Shown: positions 45,527 through 55,277, counted from the first letter of the stretch. The stretch is 64,000 nt of DNA from Foliamicus sp965115835 (GCA_965115835.1 OZ220471.1:744001-808000), one strand, 5' to 3'. Numbers and translations: made by a program. The notes: generated by a model from the sequence alone, not told the origin.

Positions 45527-45617
45527 TGGCGGAGGGAGTGGGATTCGAACCCACGTGAGGCGAATCGCCTCCATCTGATTTCGAATCAGCGCCGTTAGGC
45601 CTCTCCGGCATCCCTCC
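45527..45617 (-). tRNA. serU: tRNA-Ser (anticodon CGA)
   Basis: Read on the minus strand: acceptor GGAGGGA pairs with TCCCTCC, discriminator G and encoded CCA follow. The anticodon loop TTCGAAA gives CGA (serine codon UCG). A long variable arm (GGAGGCGATTCGCCTC) marks a class II tRNA, and the T arm GTGGGTTCGAATCCCAC is perfect. Length 91 bases. The gene symbol follows the E. coli name for the CGA isoacceptor. Confidence 0.97.
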
Positions 45618-45625
45618 GGTGAGGG

Positions 45626-45631
45626 ATTATA
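45626..45631 (-). promoter_or_regulatory. -10 box of tRNA-Ser
   Basis: Perfect TATAAT on the minus strand, eight bases before the mature tRNA 5' end, so transcription would begin at or next to it with almost no leader to trim. No good -35 lies in the end of the permease gene upstream. Confidence 0.55.
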
Positions 45632-45640
45632 TATTCCCGC

Positions 45641-46969
45641 TCAATCCAGGCGCTTGGTGAAACGCAGGATTGGAACCAGCATGGACACCACGAACAGGCC
45701 CGAGATGGCGTACATCCGAACCGCCATGTCGCCGAGGGTGGCGCCGCGAAGGATGATGCCGCGAAGCACTTCCACGAAATGCGTCAGCGGAAACAACAGG
45801 CCGATCCACTGGGCGATTTTTGGCATACCGTCGAAGGGAAACATGAAACCGGAGAGCAGGAGCATCGGCAGCATGAAGAAAATGGACCCCTGGATTGCCT
45901 GAAACTGGGACCTGGCGAAGGTCGAGATGGACAAGCCCATTCCCAGCGTGGCGGCGACGAAAACCAGACTGGCCAGGTACAGGTCGAGCAACGAGCCCGT
46001 GGAAGGCACGCGGAACAGCCAGGTTCCGGCAAAGAACACGATCGTGACCTGGGCAAGGCCGATAAGAATGTAGGGAGCGATCTTGCCGAGCATCAGCTCG
46101 TAGTTGCGCACCGGTGTCGTGATCAGGAATTCCAGATTGCCGTGCTCGCGTTCCCGAACCACGGCCACCGCAGTAAAGACGATCATCGTGAAATTGAGGA
46201 TCACCCCCACCAGCGCCGGCACGATCTGCACAGCCGAACGCTGCTCGGGGTTGTAGTAGTTCCGGACCGCCAGATTCATGGAAAACTGACCTGGTTGGGC
46301 GCGAGGCGACGGCAGGTATCGGGCGATACGTTCCACGGCGTTGATCCTGGCGGGGTCGCTGGCGTCCACCATCAACTGGGCCACCGGGCGGGTCCCGTCG
46401 CCCAACCGGCGCTCGAAGTCGGCGGGAATATACAGCACCGTGCGAACGGCCCCGCGGCGCATCTCATCCAGCAGCTCCGGCGCCTCCCCGGATCTCCGCA
46501 CGAAATCCAGCACCTGGGTGGCCTCCAGGGCACTGGCCAGTTGCCGGGACATGGAGGTGTTGGCGTGGTCCACAAGGCCGGCAGGCATGTGGCGCACATC
46601 CATGTTGATGGCGTAACCGAACAGGATGATCTGAATGAGGGGCAAGCCAACGATCATTCCCAGGGTGAGCCGCTCGCGAAACAGCTGGCGCATTTCCTTG
46701 TCGACGATGGCGGATGTGCGCCGCAGCCAGAAGCGCACCAGCGCGAGGCTCTTCGGCAGCCACGAAAAGGCAACGACGCAAGCGCGCCAGAGGCCGACAA
46801 CCAGCACCGCAGTGGCGCGCCAGAGAACGGTTGCGGGCACGACGAACACTTGTCGGACGCCATTGGACAGGAACGCGGCAAGTCGCCACAACCCGACCAT
46901 GCCTGCCATTACACTGCGCCATACGCCCCGGGGCAGGGAGCGGTTGGCCGCGGACGCGCGCCGGATCAT
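45641..46969 (-). CDS. ABC-2 type exporter permease (YhhJ/YbhR-like)
   Basis: 442-residue inner-membrane subunit of an ABC-2 exporter. The canonical part starts near residue 80 (RRTSAIVDKEMRQLFRERLTLGMIVGLPLIQ) with a first helix, a large periplasmic loop with NMDVRHMPAGLVDH, then five C-terminal helices with VVREREHGNLEFLITTPV and LPLLLLSGFMFPFDGMP-type sequence. About 80 extra N-terminal residues with two or three hydrophobic segments (to about 75) are not usual in this family. Start ATG 46969 overlaps the ATPase stop by ATGA. Confidence 0.9.
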   Translation of the reverse strand: MIRRASAANRSLPRGVWRSVMAGMVGLWRLAAFLSNGVRQVFVVPATVLWRATAVLVVGLWRACVVAFSWLPKSLALVRFWLRRTSAIVDKEMRQLFRERLTLGMIVGLPLIQIILFGYAINMDVRHMPAGLVDHANTSMSRQLASALEATQVLDFVRRSGEAPELLDEMRRGAVRTVLYIPADFERRLGDGTRPVAQLMVDASDPARINAVERIARYLPSPRAQPGQFSMNLAVRNYYNPEQRSAVQIVPALVGVILNFTMIVFTAVAVVREREHGNLEFLITTPVRNYELMLGKIAPYILIGLAQVTIVFFAGTWLFRVPSTGSLLDLYLASLVFVAATLGMGLSISTFARSQFQAIQGSIFFMLPMLLLSGFMFPFDGMPKIAQWIGLLFPLTHFVEVLRGIILRGATLGDMAVRMYAISGLFVVSMLVPILRFTKRLD

Positions 46970-47907
46970 CGCGCCGCCCTGTCGAAGCCGGTAGCGGCCA
47001 CAAACACATCCTCCAGCGTGGCGGAAGTACGCCGCACGGCGCCCTCCAGCCGCGCTTCTTTCAGCATTCCGGCGATCCGCTCCACCGGGGCCTCCATTTC
47101 CGGCGCCAGCATCACGCGGAGCCGGTTGCCGAGTTGCGTCACGGCCCGCACCCAGTCATGAGGCTCCAGCAGGGTCCGCGCGCGCCACGGCGCCTCCGTT
47201 GCAATTTCCACAGTCTGCGCCTCGAGCCGGTCCATCAATTCCCGTGGAGGGCCCTCGCGCACCATCGCGCCGCGGTTGAGAAAGGTCAGGCGGTGGCAGC
47301 GTTCCGCTTCGTCCATGAAGTGGGTTGACACCAGGATCGTCGTTCCCTGGTCCGCCAACTCGAAGAGACGATCCCAGAAGTCGCGACGGCTCTGGGGATC
47401 GACGGCGCTGGTGGGCTCGTCCAGCAGCAACAGCGGCGGCTGGTGCAGAGTCACCGCGGCTATGGCCAGACGTTGCTTCTGCCCTCCGCTCAAGGTTCCG
47501 GCCAGACGTGAATGCAAGCCATGCAGTTGATACAGCGAACTGTTTTCCGCAATACGCTCCTTCATGCGCCGCAACCCGAGGTCGAATACGCGCGCCACGA
47601 ACCGCAGGTTCTCCATCACGGTGAGGTCTTCGTAGAGCGAGAACTTCTGGGTCATGTAGCCCATCTGCAACCGCAACCTCTCGGCTTCCTCCGGAACCCG
47701 GCAACCGAGGACCGTGGCCTGGCCCGCCGACGGCGCCAGAAGGCCACACAACAATCGCATGATGGTGGACTTGCCTGAACCATTGGGACCGAGAAAACCG
47801 AAGATCCGGCCACGCGGAACATCCAGGCTCATGTCGTCAACGGCGGTGACTGTGCCGAACCGCCGCGTCAGGCCACGGCAGGAAATCGCATAGTCGCTAC
47901 CGTTCAT
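46966..47907 (-). CDS. ABC transporter ATP-binding protein
   Basis: 313-residue ATPase of the drug/lipid exporter type. Walker A GPNGSGKST (near 42), Q-loop in MGYMTQKFSLYEDLT, signature LSGGQKQR, Walker B LLLLDEPTS, switch His in STHFMDEAE. The C-terminal 80 residues are the extra domain of exporter-type ATPases. It overlaps the HlyD gene end by 11 bases and the permease start by four. In related systems (YbhF-like) this subunit can be a tandem fusion. Here a single domain is seen. Confidence 0.94.
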   Translation of the reverse strand: MNGSDYAISCRGLTRRFGTVTAVDDMSLDVPRGRIFGFLGPNGSGKSTIMRLLCGLLAPSAGQATVLGCRVPEEAERLRLQMGYMTQKFSLYEDLTVMENLRFVARVFDLGLRRMKERIAENSSLYQLHGLHSRLAGTLSGGQKQRLAIAAVTLHQPPLLLLDEPTSAVDPQSRRDFWDRLFELADQGTTILVSTHFMDEAERCHRLTFLNRGAMVREGPPRELMDRLEAQTVEIATEAPWRARTLLEPHDWVRAVTQLGNRLRVMLAPEMEAPVERIAGMLKEARLEGAVRRTSATLEDVFVAATGFDRAAR

Positions 47908-48904
47908 GCAGCGATGGAAAGTCCACTTCCACCGGCAAGCCGGCCGGCAGCTCCCGGTAGGCGCGCTCCTCGACCCTCACCTTGGCCAGATAGACCAGAC
48001 GCGCCCGATCCCGTTGCGTGAGCGAAAAGTACGGGGTGAACGCGGCCTCGGAAGACACGAAGGAAACCGTGCCCCGGAACGCTTGCGCCACGCCGTCCGC
48101 CTTCAGCAGGGCCGGCAAACCCGGATGCACCCGGGCGCGCAGGGGCTCGGGCACGTAAATGCGGGCGTGCAGCGTATCGGCGGCCAGTATCACGGCAACC
48201 GCGGCGCCCGCAGGCGGCCGCTCCCCCAGTTCATACAGGAGCGCTTCAACCACCCCCTCCCTGGGCGCCACGATATCAAGCCGCCCGGCGCTGATGCGCA
48301 ACCGTTCCAGCCTGGCGTCCGCTTCCACTACTGCGGCCTCTGCCTGCCCCAGCTCTTCCGCGGTGGTCCCGTCCAGCAGGTCTTCCAGCACCGCGCCCAG
48401 CGCCTCCGCATTGGTGCGGGCTGTTTCCACCGCTCGCAGGGCCCGATCCACATCGTTCTGGCTGGCGATGTTCTGCCCGGCGAGACCATCAAGGCGCAGA
48501 TGTTCCCGGATGCTCACCTCGAGGATTTCCCGGGCCCCTTCGAAGCGCGCCCGCGCGGCGCGGATCGCCTCTTCGCGCGGCCCGCGCACGAGTTCCGCCA
48601 GACGCTGCCGGGTCTTGGCGACCGCCGCCTCCGCCGCCCGGAGGTCCTGTTCCATCCGCGCTCCGTCCTGGCGCATCAGCAGGTCTCCCACCTGAACTCG
48701 CTGCCCCTCCAGAACTTCCATCCGAACAATGGGTTCCTGAAACTCCGCCACCAGTTCGACCCGGTCGCGCTCCAGCGCGCCAACCAGCGGCAGGGGCGAC
48801 GGCTCGCCTGCGCACCCGGCGACCAGTGCAAGGAGCGCCACACAGCCGCCAGGACGGGTGGCCACGGGCAGAGGAATATGTCTTGAAGCACTCATTCGGG
48901 CCAT
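47897..48904 (-). CDS. HlyD-type periplasmic adaptor lipoprotein
   Basis: Membrane fusion protein of 335 residues linking the ABC-2 pump to an outer-membrane channel. The start MARMSASRHIPLP leads to a lipobox at LVAGC (near 37). A lipoyl-like half (VRMEVLEGQRVQVGDLLMRQD) is followed by a long alpha-helical hairpin (about 80-190, with LRAAEAAVAKTRQRL), the second lipoyl half (IVAPREGVVEALLYELGERP) and a beta-barrel part. YbhG/EmrA-like. Start ATG 48904 or 48895. With the next two genes it forms a three-gene exporter, with no outer-membrane TolC gene beside it. Confidence 0.92.
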   Translation of the reverse strand: MARMSASRHIPLPVATRPGGCVALLALVAGCAGEPSPLPLVGALERDRVELVAEFQEPIVRMEVLEGQRVQVGDLLMRQDGARMEQDLRAAEAAVAKTRQRLAELVRGPREEAIRAARARFEGAREILEVSIREHLRLDGLAGQNIASQNDVDRALRAVETARTNAEALGAVLEDLLDGTTAEELGQAEAAVVEADARLERLRISAGRLDIVAPREGVVEALLYELGERPPAGAAVAVILAADTLHARIYVPEPLRARVHPGLPALLKADGVAQAFRGTVSFVSSEAAFTPYFSLTQRDRARLVYLAKVRVEERAYRELPAGLPVEVDFPSLHER

Positions 48905-49039
48905 ACTTCGATCGATCGGCCACGGCAACGCGCAATGACCGCCTGCCAACCGCAGGATGCCGCTCTGACACGCCCCGGTGGCATGTCAATCATATCCATG
49001 TGCGGGGCTGGAGCGCCCGATAGCCCGGCAACGCCGGCG

Positions 49040-49519
49040 TCAGGAGCGCCGATTCCGGAAGAAGGTTCGCAGGAGTTCAGCGGATTCATGGGCCAACAAG
49101 CCCGAACTCACTTCGCATCGATGATTCAGTGAGGGATTCCGAAGCACGTCGAGCACGCTGCCCGCGGCGCCCGACCTGGGATCGGGCGCCGCGTAGACGA
49201 CACGGGCGACACGCGCCAGAACCAGCGCGCCTGCGCACATGGCGCAGGGCTCCAGGGTAACGAAGAGTTGCGCTCCCGGCAGCCGGTAGTTCCCGATCGC
49301 CTTGCAGGCAGCGCGCAGCGCTTCCATTTCCGCATGTGCGCTGGGATCGCCCGCGGCAATCATGCGGTTGCGGCCCTCGCCCACTACGCAGTGGTCCAGC
49401 ACCAACACCGCTCCTACCGGAACCTCATCCGCCCCTGCCGCCTCGCGGGCCATCGACAGGGCCTGCTGCATATACCGCGCGTCCCGGTCCGCCGGCAAAC
49501 ACGGCGCGCTCACTCCCAT
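49040..49519 (-). CDS. tadA: tRNA-specific adenosine deaminase
   Basis: Converts A34 to inosine in tRNA-Arg(ACG). The 159 residues have the zinc site HAEME (near 62) and PCAMCAGA (near 92), with the general-acid glutamate between. The start ATG 49519 lies within the guaA end (10-base overlap). GTG 49513 would give a GTGA junction instead. The HlyD gene lies 135 bases downstream. Confidence 0.95.
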   Translation of the reverse strand: MGVSAPCLPADRDARYMQQALSMAREAAGADEVPVGAVLVLDHCVVGEGRNRMIAAGDPSAHAEMEALRAACKAIGNYRLPGAQLFVTLEPCAMCAGALVLARVARVVYAAPDPRSGAAGSVLDVLRNPSLNHRCEVSSGLLAHESAELLRTFFRNRRS

Positions 49520-51051
49520 TCGATGGTAGCCGGCGGCTTCGATGAAATGTCGTAGGTGACACGCGAAATGCCGGGAACCTCGTTCACGATGCGGCCCGCC
49601 ACCCGCTCCAGCAGTTCCATGGGCAGGTGGCTGGGGCTGGCGGTCATGAAATCGGAGGTGTTCACGCAGCGCAGCGCGATCACCGGCTCGTAGCGCCGGC
49701 CATCGCCCTTCACGGCCACGCTGCGCGAGGGCAGGAACACGGCGAAAGCCTGGGCCACCCGGTTGTACCAGTCCGCGGCGCGCAATTCCGACACGAAGAT
49801 GTCGTCGGCGCGGCGCAGGGTTTCCACAGCCCGGGCATTCACCTCTCCCAGAACCCGGACCGCCAGGCCCGGACCGGGAAAGGGATGCCGTCCCACCAGG
49901 TCCGACGGAAGGCCCAGTTCCAGCCCCACCTTGCGCACTTCGTCCTTGAAAAGCAGCCGCAGGGGCTCCAGGAGCCCGAGCTTCATCCTTTCCGGAAGCC
50001 CGCCCACATTATGGTGCGACTTGATCAGCTGCGCCTTGCCGGTATGGGCGGCGCCAGACTCGATGACATCGGGATAAATGGTCCCCTGGGCCAGCCATTC
50101 GACTCCGGGTATGCGGGCCGCCTCCTCTTCGAACACCTCGATGAAGCAGCGGCCGACAGCCTTGCGCTTGTCTTCCGGGTCGTCCAGCCCGCTCAGGGCA
50201 TCGAACATCCGGGCGCGGGCTTCGACTACCGTTATCGGGACCCCTGCCCGTCCCAGCGCCCTGGCCACCTGTTCGGCTTCGTCGAGTCGCAGGAAGCCAT
50301 GATCCACCATGACGCAGTGCAACCGTTTGCCCACCGCCCTTTGCAACAGCACCGACAGCACCGAGGAATCGACGCCCCCCGACAACGCCAGCAGAACATT
50401 GCCGCCGGGCGCCTGCCGCCTGATCTCCCCTATCGCGTTTTCGACCATGGCGGCCGGTTCCCAATCCCTGCCCAGCCCGCAGATCCCGTGCACGAAGCGC
50501 TCGATCATTTGCTGGCCGTGGCGCGTGTGCGTCACTTCAGGGTGAAACTGTACGCCGAACAGGCCGCGGCCCGGGTCGGCGATTGCCGCCAGCGGCGCGT
50601 TGTCGCTTTCACCGATGCACTCGAAGCCAGCCGGTAGCCTGTTGACATGGTCGCCATGGCTCATCCATACCGGCAGGGGCTGTTCCGAAAGCTCCGACAG
50701 CAAGGCGTTGCGGGCGACTACCCGCACCTCGGCCGGTCCGAACTCGGCGCTGCCGGCCCGTTCCACGCTGCCCCCGAGCTGCCGGGCGATGGTCTGCATG
50801 CCGTAGCAGATTCCGAGAACCGGCTTGCCGAGATCGAAGACGCTCTGCGGAGCCTGTGGCGGGCGCCCCCCCGTAACGGACTGCGGTCCCCCGGAAAGCA
50901 CGATGCCGGCCGGCGCGAATTCGCGCACTGCGTCATCGCCGATGTCCCAGGGATGTATTTCGGAATAAACGCCTGCCTCGCGGATGCGGCGGGCGATCAG
51001 CTGCGTCGTTTGCGACCCGAAATCAAGGATCAGGATACGTTCCCGGGTCAC
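49510..51051 (-). CDS. guaA: GMP synthase (glutamine-hydrolysing)
   Basis: Aminates XMP to GMP. The 513 residues begin with a glutaminase domain: nucleophile Cys82 in LGICYGMQ and the partner HPEVTHT (near 172). The ATP pyrophosphatase domain follows with the P-loop ALSGGVDSSVLS, and the C-terminal dimer domain has GPGLAVRVLGEV and a terminal TIEWE. Start GTG 51051 overlaps the guaB stop as GTGA, so guaBA is one coupled unit, with tadA behind it. Confidence 0.97.
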   Translation of the reverse strand: MTRERILILDFGSQTTQLIARRIREAGVYSEIHPWDIGDDAVREFAPAGIVLSGGPQSVTGGRPPQAPQSVFDLGKPVLGICYGMQTIARQLGGSVERAGSAEFGPAEVRVVARNALLSELSEQPLPVWMSHGDHVNRLPAGFECIGESDNAPLAAIADPGRGLFGVQFHPEVTHTRHGQQMIERFVHGICGLGRDWEPAAMVENAIGEIRRQAPGGNVLLALSGGVDSSVLSVLLQRAVGKRLHCVMVDHGFLRLDEAEQVARALGRAGVPITVVEARARMFDALSGLDDPEDKRKAVGRCFIEVFEEEAARIPGVEWLAQGTIYPDVIESGAAHTGKAQLIKSHHNVGGLPERMKLGLLEPLRLLFKDEVRKVGLELGLPSDLVGRHPFPGPGLAVRVLGEVNARAVETLRRADDIFVSELRAADWYNRVAQAFAVFLPSRSVAVKGDGRRYEPVIALRCVNTSDFMTASPSHLPMELLERVAGRIVNEVPGISRVTYDISSKPPATIEWE

Positions 51052-52517
51052 GCGCGACCCCGGTAGTTGGGGGCCTCCTTGGTGATCGTCACGTCATGCA
51101 CATGGCTTTCCTTCATGCCTGCTGCGGTGATGCGGACGAATTTCGCCCGGGTGCGCAGTTCCTCGACGGAAGCGCAACCCGTGTAGCCCATCGCCGCCCG
51201 CAGTCCTCCGGTCAATTGCTGCACAATAGTCACCAGGCTGCCCTTGTAGGGAACCCGTCCTTCGATGCCTTCGGGAACCAGCTTCTCCAACGGTTCGGCG
51301 GAATCCTGCTGGTAGCGGTCCGACGATCCGTGCTGCTGCGACATGGCGCCCAATGAACCCATGCCCCGGTACGACTTGTAGGAGCGCCCCTGGTACAGTT
51401 CGACTTCGCCAGGCGCTTCCTCGGTTCCGGCAAAAAGGCTCCCGATCATCACGCAGTGCGCGCCTGCGGCAATCGCCTTGGCGATGTCGCCGGAATACCT
51501 TATGCCGCCGTCGGCGATTACGGGAACGCCATGCCTGCCGGCGGCCGCCGAGACCTCCGCCACGGCCGTGATCTGGGGCATCCCGACTCCGGCCACGATG
51601 CGCGTGGTGCAGATGGAGCCTGGCCCGACGCCGGCCTTCACTCCGTCTACCCCGGCCTGGATCAGTGCTTCGGCGCCTTCTCCGCTGACCACATTTCCTG
51701 CAATCAGCGGCATGTCGGGATAGTTCTTCCGTAGCCACCCGACCCGCTCGACCACGCCGCGACTGTGGCCATGCGCCGTGTCCACCACCAGCACATCCAC
51801 TCCTGCTTCACTCAGCAGCGCGGCCCGCTCCTCGGTATCGGCGCCCGCTCCGACCGCGGCTCCAACCCGCAGCGCGCCCCGCCGGTCCTTGCTGGCGCGA
51901 GGAAAATCACTGGCCTTCTGAAAGTCCTTGGCGGTAATCAGTCCCTTCAGCTGAAAGCTCTCGTTCACCACCAGCACCTTCTCGATCCGGTGTCTGTGGA
52001 GCAGCGCCAGCACTTCTTCCTCGCCGGGATTCTCCCGCACTGTCACCAGCCGTTCTCCGGGAGTCATGACCTCGCGCACCGGGCGGCCCAGGCGGGTCTC
52101 GAAACGCAGGTCCCGGTTGGTGACTATGCCCATCAATCGCCCCTGCTCTTCCACGGGCAGGCCCGAGATGTTATTGCGGCGCGTGATTTCCAGCACCTCG
52201 CGCACGGTCCGGTCCGGGCTGACGGTGATCGGATCGGACACGACTCCGGAGGCGTATTTCTTGACCGCGCCCACCTGCTGCGCCTGACATTCGGGCGTCA
52301 TGTTCTTGTGAATCACGCCCAGCCCGCCCTCCTGCGCCAGCGCGATCGCCAGGGCGGATTCGGTGACCGTATCCATGGCCGCGGACAGCACGGGGATATC
52401 GAGCTCCAGACCGCGTACGGCCAAGGTGGCCAGACTCACTTCCCGGGGCAGAACCTCCGAGTAGTCCGGCGCCAGAAGAACATCGTCGAAGGTCAGGGCT
52501 TCCTGAATGATTCGCAT
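51048..52517 (-). CDS. guaB: Inosine-5'-monophosphate dehydrogenase
   Basis: Oxidises IMP to XMP, the first committed step to GMP. The 489 residues show the N-terminal LTFDDVLLAPDYS, paired CBS domains (about 95-205, with PVEEQGRLMGIVTNRDLRFE), the catalytic loop GVGPGSICTTRIVAG with the active cysteine, and SLFAGTEEAPGE. It starts 38 bases from xseA on the other strand, so regulatory sites for both must be compressed. Confidence 0.97.
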   Translation of the reverse strand: MRIIQEALTFDDVLLAPDYSEVLPREVSLATLAVRGLELDIPVLSAAMDTVTESALAIALAQEGGLGVIHKNMTPECQAQQVGAVKKYASGVVSDPITVSPDRTVREVLEITRRNNISGLPVEEQGRLMGIVTNRDLRFETRLGRPVREVMTPGERLVTVRENPGEEEVLALLHRHRIEKVLVVNESFQLKGLITAKDFQKASDFPRASKDRRGALRVGAAVGAGADTEERAALLSEAGVDVLVVDTAHGHSRGVVERVGWLRKNYPDMPLIAGNVVSGEGAEALIQAGVDGVKAGVGPGSICTTRIVAGVGMPQITAVAEVSAAAGRHGVPVIADGGIRYSGDIAKAIAAGAHCVMIGSLFAGTEEAPGEVELYQGRSYKSYRGMGSLGAMSQQHGSSDRYQQDSAEPLEKLVPEGIEGRVPYKGSLVTIVQQLTGGLRAAMGYTGCASVEELRTRAKFVRITAAGMKESHVHDVTITKEAPNYRGRA

Positions 52518-52542
52518 GGACCGAACCTATCGCGCAGCAGGC

Positions 52543-52548
52543 TATCAT
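52543..52548 (+). promoter_or_regulatory. -10 box of xseA, leaderless-type spacing
   Basis: TATCAT ends seven bases before the xseA ATG. No Shine-Dalgarno is present in between. The -35 region (52520-52525) is poor. Confidence 0.4.
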
Positions 52549-52555
52549 CTTACAA

Positions 52556-53935
52556 ATGCGTGGCGAAGTGGTAAACCTCGGGACCGCAGAGTCGGCGGAA
52601 GACCTGCCGCCGCTGCAGGTCGGGGAGCTGGTGCAACGCATTGCGGCCTGCCTTCGCGACACGTTTGCGGCCGTCCGGGTGGAGGGGGAAATCGCCGATT
52701 TCAGCCACTATCGGGGCCGCCACATGTACTTCAAGCTAAAGGACAAGGAGGCGCTGATACAGTGCGCGATGTTCACCCCGGCGAACCGGCGCCTCGGCTT
52801 CACGCCTGCGGACGGGCAGCGGGTCATCGCCACCGGGCAGGTGCAAGCCTACACGCCCCGCAGCAGCTACCAGATAATCGTTTCCGATATGCGGGCAATC
52901 GGCGCCGGGGAGCTCCTGCAGCAGTTCGAGGCGCTCAAACGGAAACTCAAGGCCGAAGGGCTGTTCGCCGAAGAACGCAAGCGCCCGATTCCCCGGTTGC
53001 CCGCTTGCATGGGGCTGGTCGGCTCCAGGGAGAGCGCTGCGGCGCGCGATGTCGTGACGGTATTGCGCCATCGCTTTCCGGCCCTTCCGGTCGTGTTGTA
53101 CCACACCCGGGTTCAGGGCGCCGGCGCGGCGCAACAGATCATGGCGGCCTTGCAGGCGGTTGTCGAGCATGGCGCTTGCGATCTGGTCATCCTGGCGCGG
53201 GGCGGCGGCGACCTTGAGGACCTGGCCGCCTTCAACGACGAGCGTCTGGCGCGTTTCATGGCCGACTTCCCCTTACCGTTAATCAGTGGCGTGGGCCACG
53301 AAACCGACTACACCATCGCCGACTTTGTGGCGGACCGTCGGGCTGCAACCCCGTCCCAGGCCGCGGAAATCGCCACGCCGGACGCCACCGACTGGCTGCG
53401 CCGTGCGGAGCGGGCGGAAACGAGCATCCGGCAGGCGATCCTTTCGCTTCTGTTCCGGGAGAGAACAGCGCTTGCAAAACTGGGCGGCCGGCTGAACCGT
53501 TCGGGACCGCCCAGCCGCCTGATGCAATGCGGTCAGCGCCTGGACGAACTGCACGCCCGCCTTCGCGCTGCGACCGCCCGGCTGCCGCAGCCCGGGTGCC
53601 GGGCGCTGGCCGGGTTGAGGGCGCGCCTGATCTCGGCCTCGCCGCAGGCAACCGCCCGAAACCTGGCAAGCGGAATGGAATGGAGCGCCAACCGGCTCGT
53701 TGCCGCTGCGCACAAGCAACTGCAATCCGCCTCCCGGCGAGTCGAGATTGCGCGCTCGGCGCTCCGGGGTTTGAGTCCCCAGAACACACTCGACCGCGGC
53801 TACGCCATTGTTACCGATGCTTGCGGAGACATCCTTGTCGATGCCGCAAGCGCCGCCACGGGAAGCGACATAGAGGCCCGGCTGGCTCGCGGAACCCTGG
53901 TGGCCCGCGTTCGGGACCACCGGGCCTCAGGCTGA
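52556..53935 (+). CDS. xseA: Exodeoxyribonuclease VII large subunit
   Basis: Degrades single-stranded DNA together with XseB. The 459 residues begin with an OB-fold (VGELVQRIAACLRDTFAAVRVEGEIADF, to about 110), then a catalytic domain containing FEALKRKLKAEGLFAEERKRPIPRLP, GGGDLEDLAAFNDERLAR and ISGVGHETDYTIADFVADRRAATP. A long coiled-coil helical part and a small C-terminal domain follow. It converges with der, overlapping its end by nine bases. Confidence 0.95.
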   Translation: MRGEVVNLGTAESAEDLPPLQVGELVQRIAACLRDTFAAVRVEGEIADFSHYRGRHMYFKLKDKEALIQCAMFTPANRRLGFTPADGQRVIATGQVQAYTPRSSYQIIVSDMRAIGAGELLQQFEALKRKLKAEGLFAEERKRPIPRLPACMGLVGSRESAAARDVVTVLRHRFPALPVVLYHTRVQGAGAAQQIMAALQAVVEHGACDLVILARGGGDLEDLAAFNDERLARFMADFPLPLISGVGHETDYTIADFVADRRAATPSQAAEIATPDATDWLRRAERAETSIRQAILSLLFRERTALAKLGGRLNRSGPPSRLMQCGQRLDELHARLRAATARLPQPGCRALAGLRARLISASPQATARNLASGMEWSANRLVAAAHKQLQSASRRVEIARSALRGLSPQNTLDRGYAIVTDACGDILVDAASAATGSDIEARLARGTLVARVRDHRASG

Positions 53936-55252
53936 ATCGTCCGCGTAAGGGTTCGACCCGGTGCGCAACTCGATGCGCAGCGGAGTGCCGCGCAAGGAGA
54001 AATGCTGCCGTATGCGGCGCGCCAGGAAACGCCGGAAGTCGGGCGGCAGATGCTCTGTCTGACGCCCGTGTATGACCACCACAGGAGGCCGCTTGCCGCC
54101 CTGATGGGCGTAATTCAAGCGAATCCTGCGGCCCTTTCGACGCGGCGTTGCGTGCTCGCGTAGCGCCTGGCGCAGCACCTCGTTCAGCCTGCCGGTGGGC
54201 AAATCGCCGGACGCCGCCGTCACCGCTGCAAGGGCGCTGTCGAGCAGGCGCTCCACGCGCCATCCGCGCAGGGCCGAAACGGGATGCAGGTCCACAAAAT
54301 CGAGGAAGTTCAGCTGCCGCGCCAGTTCTTCGTTGACCCGCGCCCGATCCTCGCTCTGCAGCCGGTCCCATTGATTCACACCGATAACCAGGGCCCGGCC
54401 CCGGTCCAGCGTGAGGGCGATCAGTCTGAGGTCCTGCTCGGTTACTCCCTCGCGCGCATCCAGAAGAATGATGACGGCATCGGCCCGTTCGATAGCCTGC
54501 AGGGCCTGGGTCACCGACAGACGCTCCACCCCCGGGGCCACCCGGCTGCGGCGCCGGATTCCCGCCGTATCCACCAGGGCGCACCTCCGGCCGGCGTAAT
54601 CGAAATCCACCGCAATGCTGTCCCGGGTGGTCCCTGCTTCATCCCGCACCAGCATTCTTTGCTCGCCCAGGTAATGGTTGACCAATGTGGATTTGCCCAC
54701 ATTGGGTCGGCCAACAATGGCGATGCGGGTACGCCCGCGGCCGCTGTCTTCCGGTTGCGGGGACTCGGGCAGCATGCCGGCCAGACGGTCGACGAGCGCC
54801 CGGACTCCGCTGCCGCGCAGCGCCGAAATGGCCAGGGGCTCCGGAATCCCCAGCGCATGAAACTCCGCCACGCTCGACTCCGGCATCTGCCCTTCGGACT
54901 TGTTGACCGCCAGCACCACCGGCAAACCCGATTCGCGAATCCAGCGCGCGACCGCTTCGTCGGCAGCGCATAGCCCCTCACGCGCATCGGTGAGCAGCAC
55001 GGCTACATTGCTTTCTTCGAGCGCCCGGTCAAACGGTCCGCGCAGCGTTTCGCTCCATTCGCCTCCCTGTCCCACGCCCGGCGTGTCCACCAGGATCGCG
55101 CGCTGGCCGCCCAAACGAACTCGACTGTGCCGGCGATCGCGAGTCAACCCCGGAAAATCGGCAACCAGGGCTTCACGTCTGGCGGAGAGTCGGTTGAACA
55201 GCGTCGACTTGCCGACATTGGGACGCCCGGCAAGTGCCACAACCGGAAGCAT
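53927..55252 (-). CDS. der: Ribosome-associated GTPase Der/EngA
   Basis: Large-subunit assembly GTPase with two tandem G domains and a KH-like C-terminus, 441 residues. G1 motifs GRPNVGKST occur at about 9-17 and again near 180. DTPGVG and DTAGIRRRS (G3), NKSE and NQWD (G4) are visible. The C-terminal KH part has LNYAHQGGKRPPVVVIHG. Last of the hisS-yfgM-bamB-der run. Confidence 0.96.
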   Translation of the reverse strand: MLPVVALAGRPNVGKSTLFNRLSARREALVADFPGLTRDRRHSRVRLGGQRAILVDTPGVGQGGEWSETLRGPFDRALEESNVAVLLTDAREGLCAADEAVARWIRESGLPVVLAVNKSEGQMPESSVAEFHALGIPEPLAISALRGSGVRALVDRLAGMLPESPQPEDSGRGRTRIAIVGRPNVGKSTLVNHYLGEQRMLVRDEAGTTRDSIAVDFDYAGRRCALVDTAGIRRRSRVAPGVERLSVTQALQAIERADAVIILLDAREGVTEQDLRLIALTLDRGRALVIGVNQWDRLQSEDRARVNEELARQLNFLDFVDLHPVSALRGWRVERLLDSALAAVTAASGDLPTGRLNEVLRQALREHATPRRKGRRIRLNYAHQGGKRPPVVVIHGRQTEHLPPDFRRFLARRIRQHFSLRGTPLRIELRTGSNPYADDSA

Positions 55253-55277
55253 GGCGAACCGCCCTCATGCCTGCCGG

